This document shows, in pieces, positions 46,461 through 57,628 of a DNA stretch of 64,000 nt. The stretch covers positions 297,566 through 361,565 of the forward strand of contig NW_019173953.1 in NCBI RefSeq assembly GCF_001642475.1, given 5' to 3'. The DNA is from Fonsecaea monophora (Eukaryota > Ascomycota > Eurotiomycetes > Chaetothyriales > Herpotrichiellaceae). Numbering within the stretch: position 1 is the first letter of the stretch; each line of letters starts with the position of its first letter. The position numbers and the translations under genes are program-made. The notes beneath the pieces are model-generated. The model did not search any database. It was not told where the DNA came from and was given only the letters and a program-made list of their open reading frames with translations.

Positions 46461-48245
46461 ATGGCGTTCTCAAAGCTTGCCGTGCCGACCGCTCGCCACA
46501 CCTCGAGAACGTATCGGCATAGCATTCGAACCTACGATTTCTTCTCCTCCAGACCTCCGCGGCCGAGGTTTTTCGCACACAAAACCTCGTTGTTAGTGGT
46601 GGCACGACCGATTCTGCGCCCGCAGCTGCCTTTTCTGTATCCGTCCTCTCGCGGCAACACGCTCCAAAAGTCCGTCGGACGATTCATCTCCACCGAACGC
46701 AAACAACGCTGGAAGGAACAATTCTGGCGCTACGTCCGCATCAACGCCTACCTCTGGCCCGCAGCTCTCCTGCTTACCGTTCTGTCGATGGGCATGGTGC
46801 ACACGAAGTTGGAACGGGACTATCCCACTCCCGGAGATTGGTCATTTTGGAGTCGGTGGTGTATGCGCGAGGCAAAATTTACCGAGCTTGCAGACGGCGC
46901 CAAGGTGAACCAAATCCTGACGGATTGGGCAAAAGCTGGTCGGTTATATCTGAACGTCCTCGAGCGGTTGGAGAATGAAAAGGTGGACGGGCAGTTCCTC
47001 ATCAAGCACACGGAAACGGAGCCGTCACCTGCGGACACAACTGAGGGGTTTAATGTGAATGCGAAGAGCGAGCCGTGGCGGCGAGGGTATCACGAAGCTC
47101 TGATGGGTGCTGCACGAGTAGCTGAACACCTGGAGGGCATGTGCAAGCTGAAAGGCGACGAAGGAGGTCGGGTGTATCCCTGGGAAAGCATTCCTTCACC
47201 CAGCAATCCACGCCCAAAGCCACTTCCATATGACAGGAAGCACGGCCATATCAGTCCACCGCCTGCGGAGGAAGTGGAAGACGCTTTCCCCCCTCCATCT
47301 GTTTTCTACGAGAAGATCTTGAACACGGTTGGCTTCGATACGCGGCAACGATTGGAGGCAGCTCTGGCCTACGCCGATTGGTGTGATTTCAAGGGAAACA
47401 ACACTGCAGCTGAGGGCCTGTACGTCAAAGCCGCAGAGATTGCTCAAACGGGTTTGCCGACGGGAACCGCAGACGTGATTGACACGCAGACGGGAATGAT
47501 TCTCAAAGGGCGAGAAGATGCCGTAAGCGAAAACATCCTGCGAGTCAGCACTGCCTTTGGAGTTCATCATGTCAAAGACGGGAACGTCAAGAAAGCCCTC
47601 CCGGTATTTCTCAGCGTCCTCCGAGCGAGAAAGACTCTGCCTGCATCTCCTCTTGGCCCAGCCATTGCGCCATCAAGAGTCAAAGTCGAGAAGGATGAAG
47701 GCTGGCTGTCTTATGTGTATGCTCTGAAAGATTTACTGGTTGAGAGGCCATATCCTCCACCTCCAGCTACAGGCAACGAAAGACCATATCACACATTGAA
47801 GGAAGCTTGCGAAGAAGTAGGACTCATGACATATATCGGTGAGATCCTTTTTGCCACAAGTGATAGCGAGCGAGCAAAAGGCCTCAGCTGGACTAGAGAC
47901 AGCGTCGAAGCTGCCGAAGCGATTATGTGGGTAATGGACGAACAAAAGGAGCAAGATGGAAGGGATCGATGTCGCGAGTGTTTGGAAACCGGACTCCAGA
48001 ACTGGAAAGCTATGTCTCAACAGATGGCACGACTTGCGGCCAAGAAGGAACAGGAAATTGAGAGCGGCAAGGGCCTCTTCGGGCTCGGTCTGGGCAGAAC
48101 ACAACAGCTTGAAAAGGCTCGAACCGAAAGGAGGAGATGGGATGAGGAGAATCTACAGGTTGAACTGCGGAGGCAGAAGACTCTACCGCTCCTTCAGGAG
48201 CCCTTGCAGCCCATTTCTGGAGGTTGGCTATCCACTCGCGTGTGA
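46461..48245 (+). CDS. Predicted mitochondrial membrane protein with TPR-like helices, function unknown
   Basis: This single-exon gene encodes 594 residues. The first 80 residues are rich in Arg, Ser and Thr and nearly lack acids, as in a mitochondrial import sequence. A single membrane helix lies near residues 95-113 (YLWPAALLLTVLSMGMV). The remainder is soluble, helical and rich in paired helices such as RLEAALAYADWCDFKGNNTAAEGLYVKAAEIA, with the TPR spacing (A-x-x-Y/W ... A). The C-terminus is a charged coiled-coil-like stretch (QQLEKARTERRRWDEENL). I recall related fungal proteins being loosely called maltose permease, which is not supported by this sequence. Confidence 0.75.
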   Translation: MAFSKLAVPTARHTSRTYRHSIRTYDFFSSRPPRPRFFAHKTSLLVVARPILRPQLPFLYPSSRGNTLQKSVGRFISTERKQRWKEQFWRYVRINAYLWPAALLLTVLSMGMVHTKLERDYPTPGDWSFWSRWCMREAKFTELADGAKVNQILTDWAKAGRLYLNVLERLENEKVDGQFLIKHTETEPSPADTTEGFNVNAKSEPWRRGYHEALMGAARVAEHLEGMCKLKGDEGGRVYPWESIPSPSNPRPKPLPYDRKHGHISPPPAEEVEDAFPPPSVFYEKILNTVGFDTRQRLEAALAYADWCDFKGNNTAAEGLYVKAAEIAQTGLPTGTADVIDTQTGMILKGREDAVSENILRVSTAFGVHHVKDGNVKKALPVFLSVLRARKTLPASPLGPAIAPSRVKVEKDEGWLSYVYALKDLLVERPYPPPPATGNERPYHTLKEACEEVGLMTYIGEILFATSDSERAKGLSWTRDSVEAAEAIMWVMDEQKEQDGRDRCRECLETGLQNWKAMSQQMARLAAKKEQEIESGKGLFGLGLGRTQQLEKARTERRRWDEENLQVELRRQKTLPLLQEPLQPISGGWLSTRV

Positions 48246-48647
48246 GTGGAATCATGAACTGGTGACAATGAGATAATGAAGAGTCTTGTGCACAATCAAC
48301 ACCCCACGTATCCTTTGATGACTGCGAGCATTCTGGCCGCAAATGAATTGCACCAGGAGTTGTTGGGGAAGAGTGCCCCGGGGTTGGCAAGAGAATGATA
48401 CCGTTTGATCTAAGGACGATGCCATGGTCACTGGCGATGGTGGAGTCTGCGACTGGACGGACAACTCATTCAAAGCTGATATTGAATGTGACGTCCGTTG
48501 TGACAGCACTCTGGCAGGGACAATGGAGACGGTGACAGTGCATGGCGTCTGCCTCACCCTGAGTGATGGGCTTCCCAAGGCAGTTGCCCTACATCATGTT
48601 CTCGGAATAACAATCTTCCGACCCTTCTCCATCATCATCACAACACG
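48246..48647. other. Intergenic region upstream of the PC-esterase-like gene
   Basis: I see no gene in these 402 bases. They should contain the promoter of the gene starting at 48648. Confidence 0.5.
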
Positions 48648-50174
48648 ATGAGGTGAGTGAATCCAAATACATCGTTGTCGACCGCCTGGCACAAGCCAGA
48701 AACTGACCGGCGGATAGTTTTTCCGGCCCATCAACCCTGCGGCGTCGCTGCCGCCCTGACACCATCACCGGCTCCTCTCCTCCACCTTCTCCTAATGTCA
48801 ACGACCTCGAAGCCGGCGAGGTCAGGATGGAGTTTCGTCCGGTGCCTCTGCGCGTGCTGCTCAAGCGCCGCTTCATCCAGCTCCTCCTACTCTTCTTCGT
48901 GGCCTGGTTCTTCCTATGCAAGTTGACTCATTACGGCTTGTTGGTAAGTTTAGCAGGTTTGAGAGGCTGCGTTCAAAGCGTTTACTGACAATACGACTAC
49001 AGTCCGGTCGATTCCTTGGTCTCTCTGCATGTATCAATGTCGAATTCGGCTACAATCCATCCACCGCCTCCCTCCCAGCTTTTGAGCCGCCAGAAAACTC
49101 CACCTACCGAGCACCAGACACAATCGACACCTTTCAAAACTACGCCTGGCGAAATCATAGCGAATGTCAAATTTCCTCTCTCGACTTACACTCTGCCTTT
49201 TCTCCCTTGTGTGCTACACGGAAGGACTTCTTACAGGCCTTCTCGGGCGGTGGAAGGATCGGTTTCAATCGACCTTTTATTCCACTCGGGTGTGATATGC
49301 GCTGGTTCACTACAGAAGAGGTCTGCGAGATTTTCTCTCGATTCGAAAAGGTCATTGTTGTGGGTGACAGCATGATGAGACACGTGGTGGGAGCGTTGAA
49401 TGTGCTTTTACGCAAAGATCTCGGATACGGAGCAGTGACAAATTGGAACTTTGATGACCAGGAACTGTAAGTGCAGGCTCGTCTTCACAGCTCAGTTGGA
49501 CGTGTGAGGGAACCTAGTTTTACTGACACGTGGATTTTCAAAACAGGCGTGAATGCTTTTGCAACCACCAGATGGACGTTAAATCGTGTTCTGTACAGGG
49601 AATATTCTCCACCTCGTCGGTCCTCGAGCACGACCTGTCGAGCTTGGCCTGTCCGAGCGAGAGCCCCATAGACCTGGTCATCGAGATGATGCTCCGGTTT
49701 CCTCTCGACAATGAAGAAGTCAACCGGTACAAGGGCCTGCTGTCGCCCACCAAACCCGGCAAACCCTATGCATTCATCTTCGGCCACGGCCTGTGGAACG
49801 ACCTCGACCTCCAAGCCACGATGAACTGGCTGGACGGCATTCTGGACCACACGCTCCTCCAAGCCCCGTACCTGTCGGCAGTGAACAAACGACACGCCCA
49901 CTCCATCTGGCCGCGCCTCTTCATCACGCCCAACGCCGCGGGCGTCAGGAAACCGGATGAGTGGCTGGTCAGCCAGGGCGACAAGGCCCTGATGATCTTC
50001 GAGGAGAGCGTGCGTAATGAAGCCGCCAAGAGAGGCGTCGAGGCCATGGGCACCTGGAACATGAGCGTGCAATCGTCCAAATACGACGGCGTTCACCTGG
50101 ACCTGAAGGGCAATCTGGTCAAGGCCATGGGGGTGGTTAATTGGTTGAATCTGGTGGACGTGCACGCGTGGTGA
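48648..50174 (+). CDS. Type II membrane protein with PC-esterase/SGNH-like domain
   Basis: The exons are 48648-48652, 48718-48943, 49003-49466 and 49547-50174, giving 440 residues. The first coding exon is only 5 nt (ATG plus AG); the next exon completes Ser2. A membrane helix lies near residues 55-72 (FIQLLLLFFVAWFFL), with a cytosolic N-terminus and a lumenal domain. The lumenal part shows GDSMMRH (Ser200 as putative nucleophile in a GDS motif) and YDGVHLD near the end (Asp412, His415), together the SGNH/PC-esterase catalytic pattern used by O-acetylating or deacetylating enzymes of the Golgi. Asn-x-Ser/Thr sites (for example NYAWRNHS) are present. The substrate is probably a cell-wall or secreted glycan, by inference. 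The gene is convergent with the transporter at 51166. Confidence 0.78.
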
Positions 50175-51165
50175 ATTTTTACAAGAAGTGAGAAGTACGC
50201 CAGCCAGCCAGCCAGCTAGACAGCCATACAGCAAGGCGTAGATGTACAACAGATCAAGGAATGGAAAATCAGACATGAGCTTTTCAGGTGCCAGTAATCA
50301 GTATTGAGTTGTAGCTGCTGAACTACTGCGTAGAAGTGTTCCTCTTTTTGGACCTTCTACCTAGGTCGCTTCTCCTGTAGGTCCCGTTTCTCCCTCGACT
50401 TGATTGTGTTGTCTGCCTACATATACGTTGATATCGACGATGTGCGCGGACTGCGAAGTGTCTGACTGCGCCTGTGCCTGCGACTGCGACTGACTGTGAC
50501 TGTGGCAGCACTTACGATGTGAGCTCTGTTCCCTCGTTCGCTGGCTGCGTCCCTGCCTGCCTGACTGGCTGGCTGTGTGCAGACATATAAACAATCAACC
50601 CCCTTGTTCCCGTTGTTTCCCTTCTCTCCCTTCCCTTCGGCATCCAGCATCCAGAATGCAGCCTCCAGCTCCGCATCAAAATCCAAACTCCCACGTTCCC
50701 CTCGCTGTCGCAAGGGCAACCGGGTGATTTGGAGGGACACTCTGGGATGGTTGGTCAGTTTTTTATGGGAGTCATCAGATGCATGTCTGAAGCGGGCGCG
50801 GGGCTGAAGATGCTAGGTCGTTCTGACGAGAATGGTCTGTTTAACCGTGGATGCGTGTATGCATGTATGCGTGTATGCGTGTATGCGTGTATGCGTACAT
50901 GTATGCATATATATCTTTGGAGGGCTGCTATAGATGTGAGCAGCGTTGCAGCTCTAGCCGCCGAGCCTGAACTGGATTTGGTGGTCTCTTGACGACATAT
51001 ATACATGCACAACTAAACAAAGCTAGCTATATAGCTGACTAGCTAAGCTCGTTGGAGTGTGATATCGTCAAACAGGAGTGGTGAGCTCATCTGTTCCTCG
51101 GCAGGTTTGAGGCTGGGCGAGAGTGTTTGTCTGTGTGAGAGTAAGCGAGGGAAAAAAAAACCCTT
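50175..51165. other. Convergent intergenic region with a tandem repeat
   Basis: No gene is seen in about 1 kb between two 3' ends. It contains the GTATGCGT repeat listed separately. Confidence 0.55.
50851..50905 (+). repeat. (GTATGCGT)n tandem repeat
   Basis: Five to six octamer copies with minor variation are followed by a TATGCATATATAT stretch. Confidence 0.85.
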
Positions 51166-52616
51166 TCATGCACGTTTCAAAGGAGCCCAGCCGGCGACGG
51201 ACACACGGGCCCAGAGCATCAAGGCCCCGGTGACAAGGATGGCAGCGCCGCTCCAAAGCTGCACGCCCAACCACTCGCCGGTGCCCTTGAGGATGGCGCC
51301 AGAGACCGGGGTGCCGACGAGGAGGCCAAAGGCGCTGATGAAGAAACACTGACCCATGCGGGTGCCGATCTTGCTCATGTCGTGCGTCAGGGTGACGATG
51401 GCAACCGGGGGCAGCGAGACGAAACCGCCGCTGAAGAAGCCGTAGATGAGGGCAAAGGCCAGGAGGCCGCCGAGGGACTTGATGCCGATCCACGCCAGAG
51501 CCAGCACGGCCGCGATGGTTGCGCAAGGGACCAGCACGTTCAAGGGGCCGATCCTGTCGGCGAAGATATTGGGGATGATACGGCCGAGAATGCTGGCGGC
51601 GTTGATGATGGGGAGCAGGTAGAAGCCCAGATTCTCGCCCGTAATGTGGTTCTGGATCGCGTATGGACCGATGTAGTAGAGAGGTCCGTACAGGCCGACG
51701 AAGCCGAAGAACATGCTGACACAGAAGAGCACATACGGCAGCTCCCTGAACGCGGCGAGGTCGGTCAGCGGCCGCCTCTGCTTGGGCAGGACACGCGGCT
51801 TCATCACCAGCACCGAGAACCACACCGTCACCAACGAGATGAAGCCGATGGTGCGCGTCGCCCACGCAAACCCGACCTCCTGCTGCATGCGCCGGAACAC
51901 GATCGGGTAGATCAGACCGCCCAGGCTCGAGCCGGACGCGGCGAGCCCGTTGGCCAGCGCCTTGCGCGAGGAGAAATACTGGGGGAGGATGGCGACCGAG
52001 GGGACGAAGACGCACCCGTTGCCAACGCCGACGCAGAATGCCTGGGCCAGCATTGTCTGCCAATACTCCTTGGCCAGCGAGGTCATCATGAACCCCAGGG
52101 GCACGAGAATCGCCCCGATCGTGATCAGCTCGCGAAAGTACCCCGAATCGTACAAGGGACCTGACACCAGCCCGACGAGCAACAGCAGGAAGGCTTGAAT
52201 GGATCCGATCCACGAGATATCGCTAGGTGAAGCATGCCAGAGCGGGTTCGTCTCGTAATATGTTTGGAAAACGCCAAAGGCATTGACAGTACCCCTGGTC
52301 CTTCAGGTCAATTTCAAAGAGCACACACACATATATCACTTAAGAGACCCGGGGTCATGGCATACCAGGAATTGAAGAAGAGGAAGAAGGAGCCGACCAC
52401 TTGCATCCACGCAGTAAAGCCACCATTTGGAGGGGGCCCCGGGTCGACACGATCTCCCTCGCCCAAAGGTGCCTGATCTGAAGCGGGTGTGATGTTGACA
52501 TTTGCCTCTGCGTCAATAGCCTTCTCCACGTTCGACTGGATTCGGATTATCTCTGGCCTCGAGGCCGACAAGTGTTTCTCCTCCGTGTCATCTTCGAGGA
52601 TGGTCGAAGAGCTCAT
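51166..52616 (-). CDS. MFS monocarboxylate-type transporter (MCT/Mch family)
   Basis: The exons are 52616-52366 and 52294-51166, giving 459 residues. An acidic N-terminus of about 70 residues ends in PPNGGFTAWMQVVGSFFLFFNSW. The junction completes WGTVNAFGVFQTYYE, a diagnostic of the fungal monocarboxylate-permease-like family, followed by DISWIGSIQAFLLL. Twelve hydrophobic spans are visible, with the central break at residues 240-265. The substrate could be a monocarboxylate or riboflavin-like solute; many members are uncharacterised. The start codon at 52616 was chosen over a non-ATG extension upstream. It is divergent from the four-span protein at 54520. Confidence 0.85.
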
Positions 52617-54519
52617 GATCGAAGAAAAGCGGCGGGCTGCTGCAGCCAAGGAGAATCTTGCGAGGTCTTGCTCGGGGAATGACTACGAACACAGCGATCG
52701 GTTCGAGAGCAATGCTGAGATCTCTTCACGAATCGAGCCGCAACAACGAGTCCTTGACCAAGACTTGGAACACACAGCAGAGCTTCCCAATGCAGGACAA
52801 ATCAGGACGGTGAAATGATTTGAAAGCAGACAGTACATCTTGCGAGGCAAGAGACAGAAAAAAAAAGTGGAGGCAACAAGGGCCATCTTCCCTGTCCATG
52901 AATCGAGGCAACGGATATTGTTATGGATGGAAGTGGGGATGGATAATTGCCATCAGCGGTATGGATACGCAGGGCACCGAGGTCCCCCGCCTATAATAGA
53001 CAGATAAAGATCTGTTATTCGAAAAGGGCGCCAGGAGTGACTCTGAGGGCGAAAGGAGTCATTGGACACCCACTGGCAGGCTCTCTAGTTGTACGAAGAC
53101 CCCCTGGAGATTGAGGGGCATGCACGCATGTCGTCGATGAAGAATTGCAGAAGAGGGTAAAATGGATGCCGAACATCCGTGTGGCCTCGAGGTTCTGTTC
53201 CGCGTTTGTCGTTACGTGCTTTGAGCGCGGGTGTATGCAGGGTACGAAGTACGTGTTGACCACTGTCCAGTACAGGTGCTAAGCTGGGAAGAGAAGGAGG
53301 AACAGAATGGGAAGCCGAGGGAAGCTTAAGATCGTTAAGGCACAGAGGTCAGTTTGCCGGGATTTGTGCCGAGATATTTCATGATTCCACCGGAAAATGA
53401 TGTCGGTGAAACCCCCTCCTTCAAAGAGACGGTGGAAGACTTGGTTGTCCATCTTTGTACACACACAGTATACATTCAGTATATACGAGTAGAAGATGTG
53501 TGAGATGTGTGTTGTTGCGGCAAGTTTTGATTCGTCGCTGTGAGTAAGATGGAGGAGTGTGGCCGGAAAATGACCTCTCCGTACATACCCTATAGTCCTT
53601 GTATGGGCTCTAAAACAACCAAGGTACATCTGTCTTGTATCCTGATGAGCCGGGTAGATCGAGCATCTTTGTATCTCGAACATGGAACTGCTATGACACT
53701 TCTGCTTGGTACTCGAAATTCTATTCTCGTACAAAACTCGATTGAAACTGAAACGCTCATTCATAATCCATGGGGCCAATTGACGCTCGGCGGCAAACAT
53801 GAAACGTCGCTTTTCTCTTGAATCTTGCATATGCGAAACAAACCCCCCAACAAACCCTTCGGTCTCTGCCACAAATAGCCGCCATCCGCCACGCAGATGG
53901 TCGATGACGCCTTCCGTGTCGAGTCTTCCACGATGGCCTCCCGATTCATTGGCTGTCGATGCTTCTCGTCTGCTGAGGCTCTGTTCCCCCCAAAGGATAA
54001 GAATAGTTCGGCCCACGGCCCTCCACCGACCTCGCCTACCTGAGTTCTCAACTTGTGCATGGCCACGTCCATGCACTGGACGAGGTTGTACCTTGCTCCT
54101 CACAAGGCGGACCTCTGACCTGTTCAATCAGCGAAGCCAGAGTCCTTGGCCCAGCCCACGATGTCTGTGGCATCTACCGCTGACCACCGTCGAGGACATA
54201 CATGTGCAAGAGAACAAAAGGTTGGGCGAGCCTGGAGCGACATATGTAGATATGCCCTCGTGCCTCGCGCTTCGTGTTCGCCTGTTTTTCTTCTTGTTGT
54301 TGTGGTATTATTGCATTCCATCTCCTTGTTTGTCCCTCTTGGTTTTATAATCCTGTTCCTTACTTTTTTTTTTGGCGGTGCTGGGGATAACAAACATCTA
54401 TATCTCACCCTTTTGAAAAAGGCTTTGGGACTTTTTGCGCTGGACGCCATACAACAACCCGAACAAGAAGACAATTATAATCTCTAATCCCAATCACGAC
54501 AACAACCACCCCTCCAACA
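52617..54519. promoter_or_regulatory. Divergent intergenic region of 1.9 kb
   Basis: No convincing gene is seen. A long minus-strand frame (53279-54127) has random-looking composition. This region should hold the promoters of the two flanking divergent genes. Confidence 0.5.
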
Positions 54520-55389
54520 ATGAGATTCAATCCTCGTCGAAAGAGCTCAGGCAATGGGGCCTTCCTGATCTCCAACCAGCAGTCTCAGTCTGCCACAGAC
54601 GTGGGCCAAACACTTCCTCCACGACCTCGCAACACAGTCTTGTACCGACTGCACAAATTCCGGACCGTGCTGTTACCAATCCTTCTTGTCTTCGCTTTCA
54701 GCACGTTGATCCTGGCGGCCATCTACGCCTATTGTGTGGCGAAGCCCCATACAGACATCGCGGACCGTCTGGCTACGGACGCCGACGCTGAAGCCAATTC
54801 TTCGATATTCGGCAAACGGGGGACGGCTCCTGATGCATCCATCTCGCTGTCCAACACAGCGCCCACGACAAGTGATGCGTCAATTCGTGCAGCTGAAACC
54901 CAGCCCGAAACTGCTCTTCTGTTTTATGCTCTTACCGTCCCGGGTCTTTCTCTGATCCACCTCGCCCTGGAGCTCGTCATCCACCACAACACCCCTCGGC
55001 TGCTCTCCCTTCGCCAGGCCTACATCGCCCTGCTTGCCACTTCCTCCCTCCTCGTTTGTGGCTGGATCACCTCCCTCTCCTTCTGGATGCACTGCGAACT
55101 CCCCATTTTCAACCAGAAGATATCCAGCCAGGCTGTCTGCCCTGTGCAAGTGCGGGGCCACTTTATGTACGGCATTCACGAAGTTAGCATTGCAAGAATC
55201 ATCCTGGGTTGGATTGCCGTCATGCTGTACGTGGGCCATGTGGTGGTGGTGAGCATGGGTTACCGATCACAGAGGAGGATCTGGCGGATCATCGGACCTC
55301 GAAAAGGAGACGACGACGTGGACACGACACACGGAGAGGCCCGGGTTGTCGTGGTCAAGTTCGGGGATGATGTCAAAGACGGCGATTGA
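54520..55389 (+). CDS. Predicted four-span membrane protein, function unknown
   Basis: This single-exon gene encodes 289 residues. The N-terminus is basic and hydrophilic, followed by hydrophobic spans near residues 50-70 (VLLPILLVFAFSTLILAAIYAYC), 132-150, 170-190 and 225-247. The loop between spans 3 and 4 contains conserved-looking cysteines (SFWMHCELPIF and SSQAVCPVQ). The C-terminus is acidic. The arrangement resembles MARVEL-like fungal proteins, but I do not recognise a specific family. Confidence 0.6.
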   Translation: MRFNPRRKSSGNGAFLISNQQSQSATDVGQTLPPRPRNTVLYRLHKFRTVLLPILLVFAFSTLILAAIYAYCVAKPHTDIADRLATDADAEANSSIFGKRGTAPDASISLSNTAPTTSDASIRAAETQPETALLFYALTVPGLSLIHLALELVIHHNTPRLLSLRQAYIALLATSSLLVCGWITSLSFWMHCELPIFNQKISSQAVCPVQVRGHFMYGIHEVSIARIILGWIAVMLYVGHVVVVSMGYRSQRRIWRIIGPRKGDDDVDTTHGEARVVVVKFGDDVKDGD

Positions 55390-57628
55390 GGGCCAGCGAA
55401 GTAGGCGACTGTGGTGTAACAACTGTCATATGCATGGCATCATGAAGTGATGAATTCTGCTTTTCATGGAGTCATTTAATGAAAAAAAATACCGGGCTGC
55501 TGGGTTAGCCATCTCATAACACCACATTGGATCGAATATGTAACAACAATCAGTGCTTTGATCATCGCATATCTGTCTTGCAGTATTGTAAATTCATTAT
55601 TTCTGGGAGATAAAGAGCCCGTAGATAGTAGCATCCCAACGTGATAATAATTCAGTACGGTGCAGAGGATATTGTAGATTGAAATTTGGGTGGCAGCCGA
55701 TCTCTTTCATGTTAACAACATTGACTGTGGCGGTTGTCAATGCGTGGGACAAAGAACTGAAGTAGAGGCCTTAGTTTGTATAGTATTCTGGTCGAGTGTG
55801 GCGTCCGTAAACGTCGCGGGGACTTTGCAAGCCTCAAGCTGGGCAACGTGAGGATAATTATTGTTGAAGAAGATGGATGGAGCTTCAAGCGGATGTCCAA
55901 GTTGGTGGCAGACTCAGTGATTGGTGGCAGGATTGCGTTGTCGATGATGGGGCGCGAATGCCGGCGAACCGGAAGTTCTTGGGGCGCCGATCACAGCCTT
56001 ACCAGAAATATATATCCAGCCTCGCCCACCCGAACCAAAGGACTTCACCCTCTGTTCCAAACTTCTCCTTCACTCTGTTCGCCCAACCTTCACTACTCGT
56101 CCCTGTCACATGTCAGTCCTAGGACCACTTTTATTTTAAACAGTGTTATTAGTTACAAACGCGAAATTCCTTGCAACATTGTCAGATCTGGCCTACATCA
56201 ATCTGTAACACCGAGTAAGGGGTTTGAAAACAACCGCCTTGGTTTACATACTTCCACCAATGGTGGTGATGGCGGTTCTGGCGGCCTGCCACCAGGAATT
56301 GATAGTTGCAATCTGCATTGTTAACAACAACAAATCAAGGCTCATAGCGAGAGAAGGGGGAGGGTATATAATGGGGTTGAGCGCTCACGGAGGAAGAAAG
56401 AGGAGGAGGACGAGCAGGAGGGAACCGCTGCGAGAGGAGAGAAGGACTTCAAGTCCAGGAAACTACAAAAAAAAAAACTGTGCCCATCGCACTACGGGCT
56501 ACAGTTTTCTCCCATATGGGAGTTTTTTTGGAGTCCTCCCAGAGGGGATATGGGATTCAAGTCCAGGAAGTAACCAAAAAAGAAGAACCTCTTTTTTTTT
56601 TTTAATGGGGTTTCGGAATTGGCTGTGTGCCCTTCACATCCCAAGTGTTAGTATCTCTACTTGGCGTGAGTATCTCAAATGCAAAATCACTAACTCCTTC
56701 TTCCGACCTTCATTTCATTCAGCCTAGTGTTTGGCATCGCCTCAAGCTGGACTCCCGGCTGTTTTTGTTACAGACACAAGATCAGACTACCATTTGTGAG
56801 TGTTCGGGGTTTTCGAACTGCTCGCGGTGCGATCTCCAAACCAGAAGAGGCTTGCTCAAATGGCATCTTTGATCATGCTTCCTGAGTCTCGAGCGTTCAC
56901 GATGATCGGTTTGCAGGACAACCTGATTTCTGGGGACTTCACGTGAGTCAGCTACATATGCAGATCTAGGTAGGTTCTTTATGTCAGAGCGCTGCATTTC
57001 TCGACTGGCAGTTTCTCCGTTGAGCCTTGAGCCAGATCTTGCATGAGACGCCATCTGCAGAAGACGCCTACTTAATACTACACAATCAGGTTAACCTGCT
57101 CGACCTGATCAACGTCACCGAGCTTCTAGAAGTGTGTCGGGATGCCAAGTGTGCGAGTGCCCAAGTCGGCTCATCGACAATCAAGTGATTCTGTGTTGGT
57201 CAGAGCATCAAGCACTTTGCATTTGCGCAACTTCAACTTCAACAAGATCTTCCAAAGGAGAGCCAGTTAACCATGTCAGGAAGGGGACTTTTGCGAGTAT
57301 TCTGGCTATGAAAGGTGGTTGTAGGTAACACATTTGGCGTAGATGTTTGTTATTGTCTCTGATCGGGCACTACTACTACTCTAGCAGTCGCAAGATATAT
57401 CTTTGTTGGTGAGGAGCTCGATACAATTGCCTTGTTGCGTTCGTATGTCGTTCGCGATGTCCAATCATCATTCAGTGCAAGCCACGACAGGCAAGTGTCG
57501 TTGGAGAGGCGGTCTTCCAACTTTAAAAGTTAACCGAGAAGCTTCCCGCCCTCGCGAATTTCAATGCAAGGCAGGGACATACCCATACCCTCTTCCTTGC
57601 TCAGGATTTATTTGAATTAACCGGGATC
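55390..57628. other. Intergenic region with short repeats and a palindrome
   Basis: No gene is seen in 2.2 kb. It contains a perfect 14-bp palindrome at 56509-56522 and a 14-bp direct repeat at 56448-56461 and 56556-56569. Homopolymer runs of A and T flank these. Confidence 0.5.
56448..56569 (+). repeat. 14-bp direct repeat flanking a palindrome
   Basis: TTCAAGTCCAGGAA occurs at 56448-56461 and 56556-56569, each followed within a few bases by an A run. Between them is the perfect palindrome CTCCCATATGGGAG at 56509-56522. This could be a remnant of a small mobile element. Confidence 0.5.

Noticed and set aside
53279..54127. Open frame of 282 codons on the minus strand
   Set aside because: Random-looking composition, no domain, and its position in a divergent promoter region all argue against a gene. 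Its length alone is not enough.
56551..56575. A tRNA B-box-like word (GATTCAAGTCC)
   Set aside because: The flanking bases cannot form the five-pair T-stem, and no A-box or acceptor stem was found upstream.
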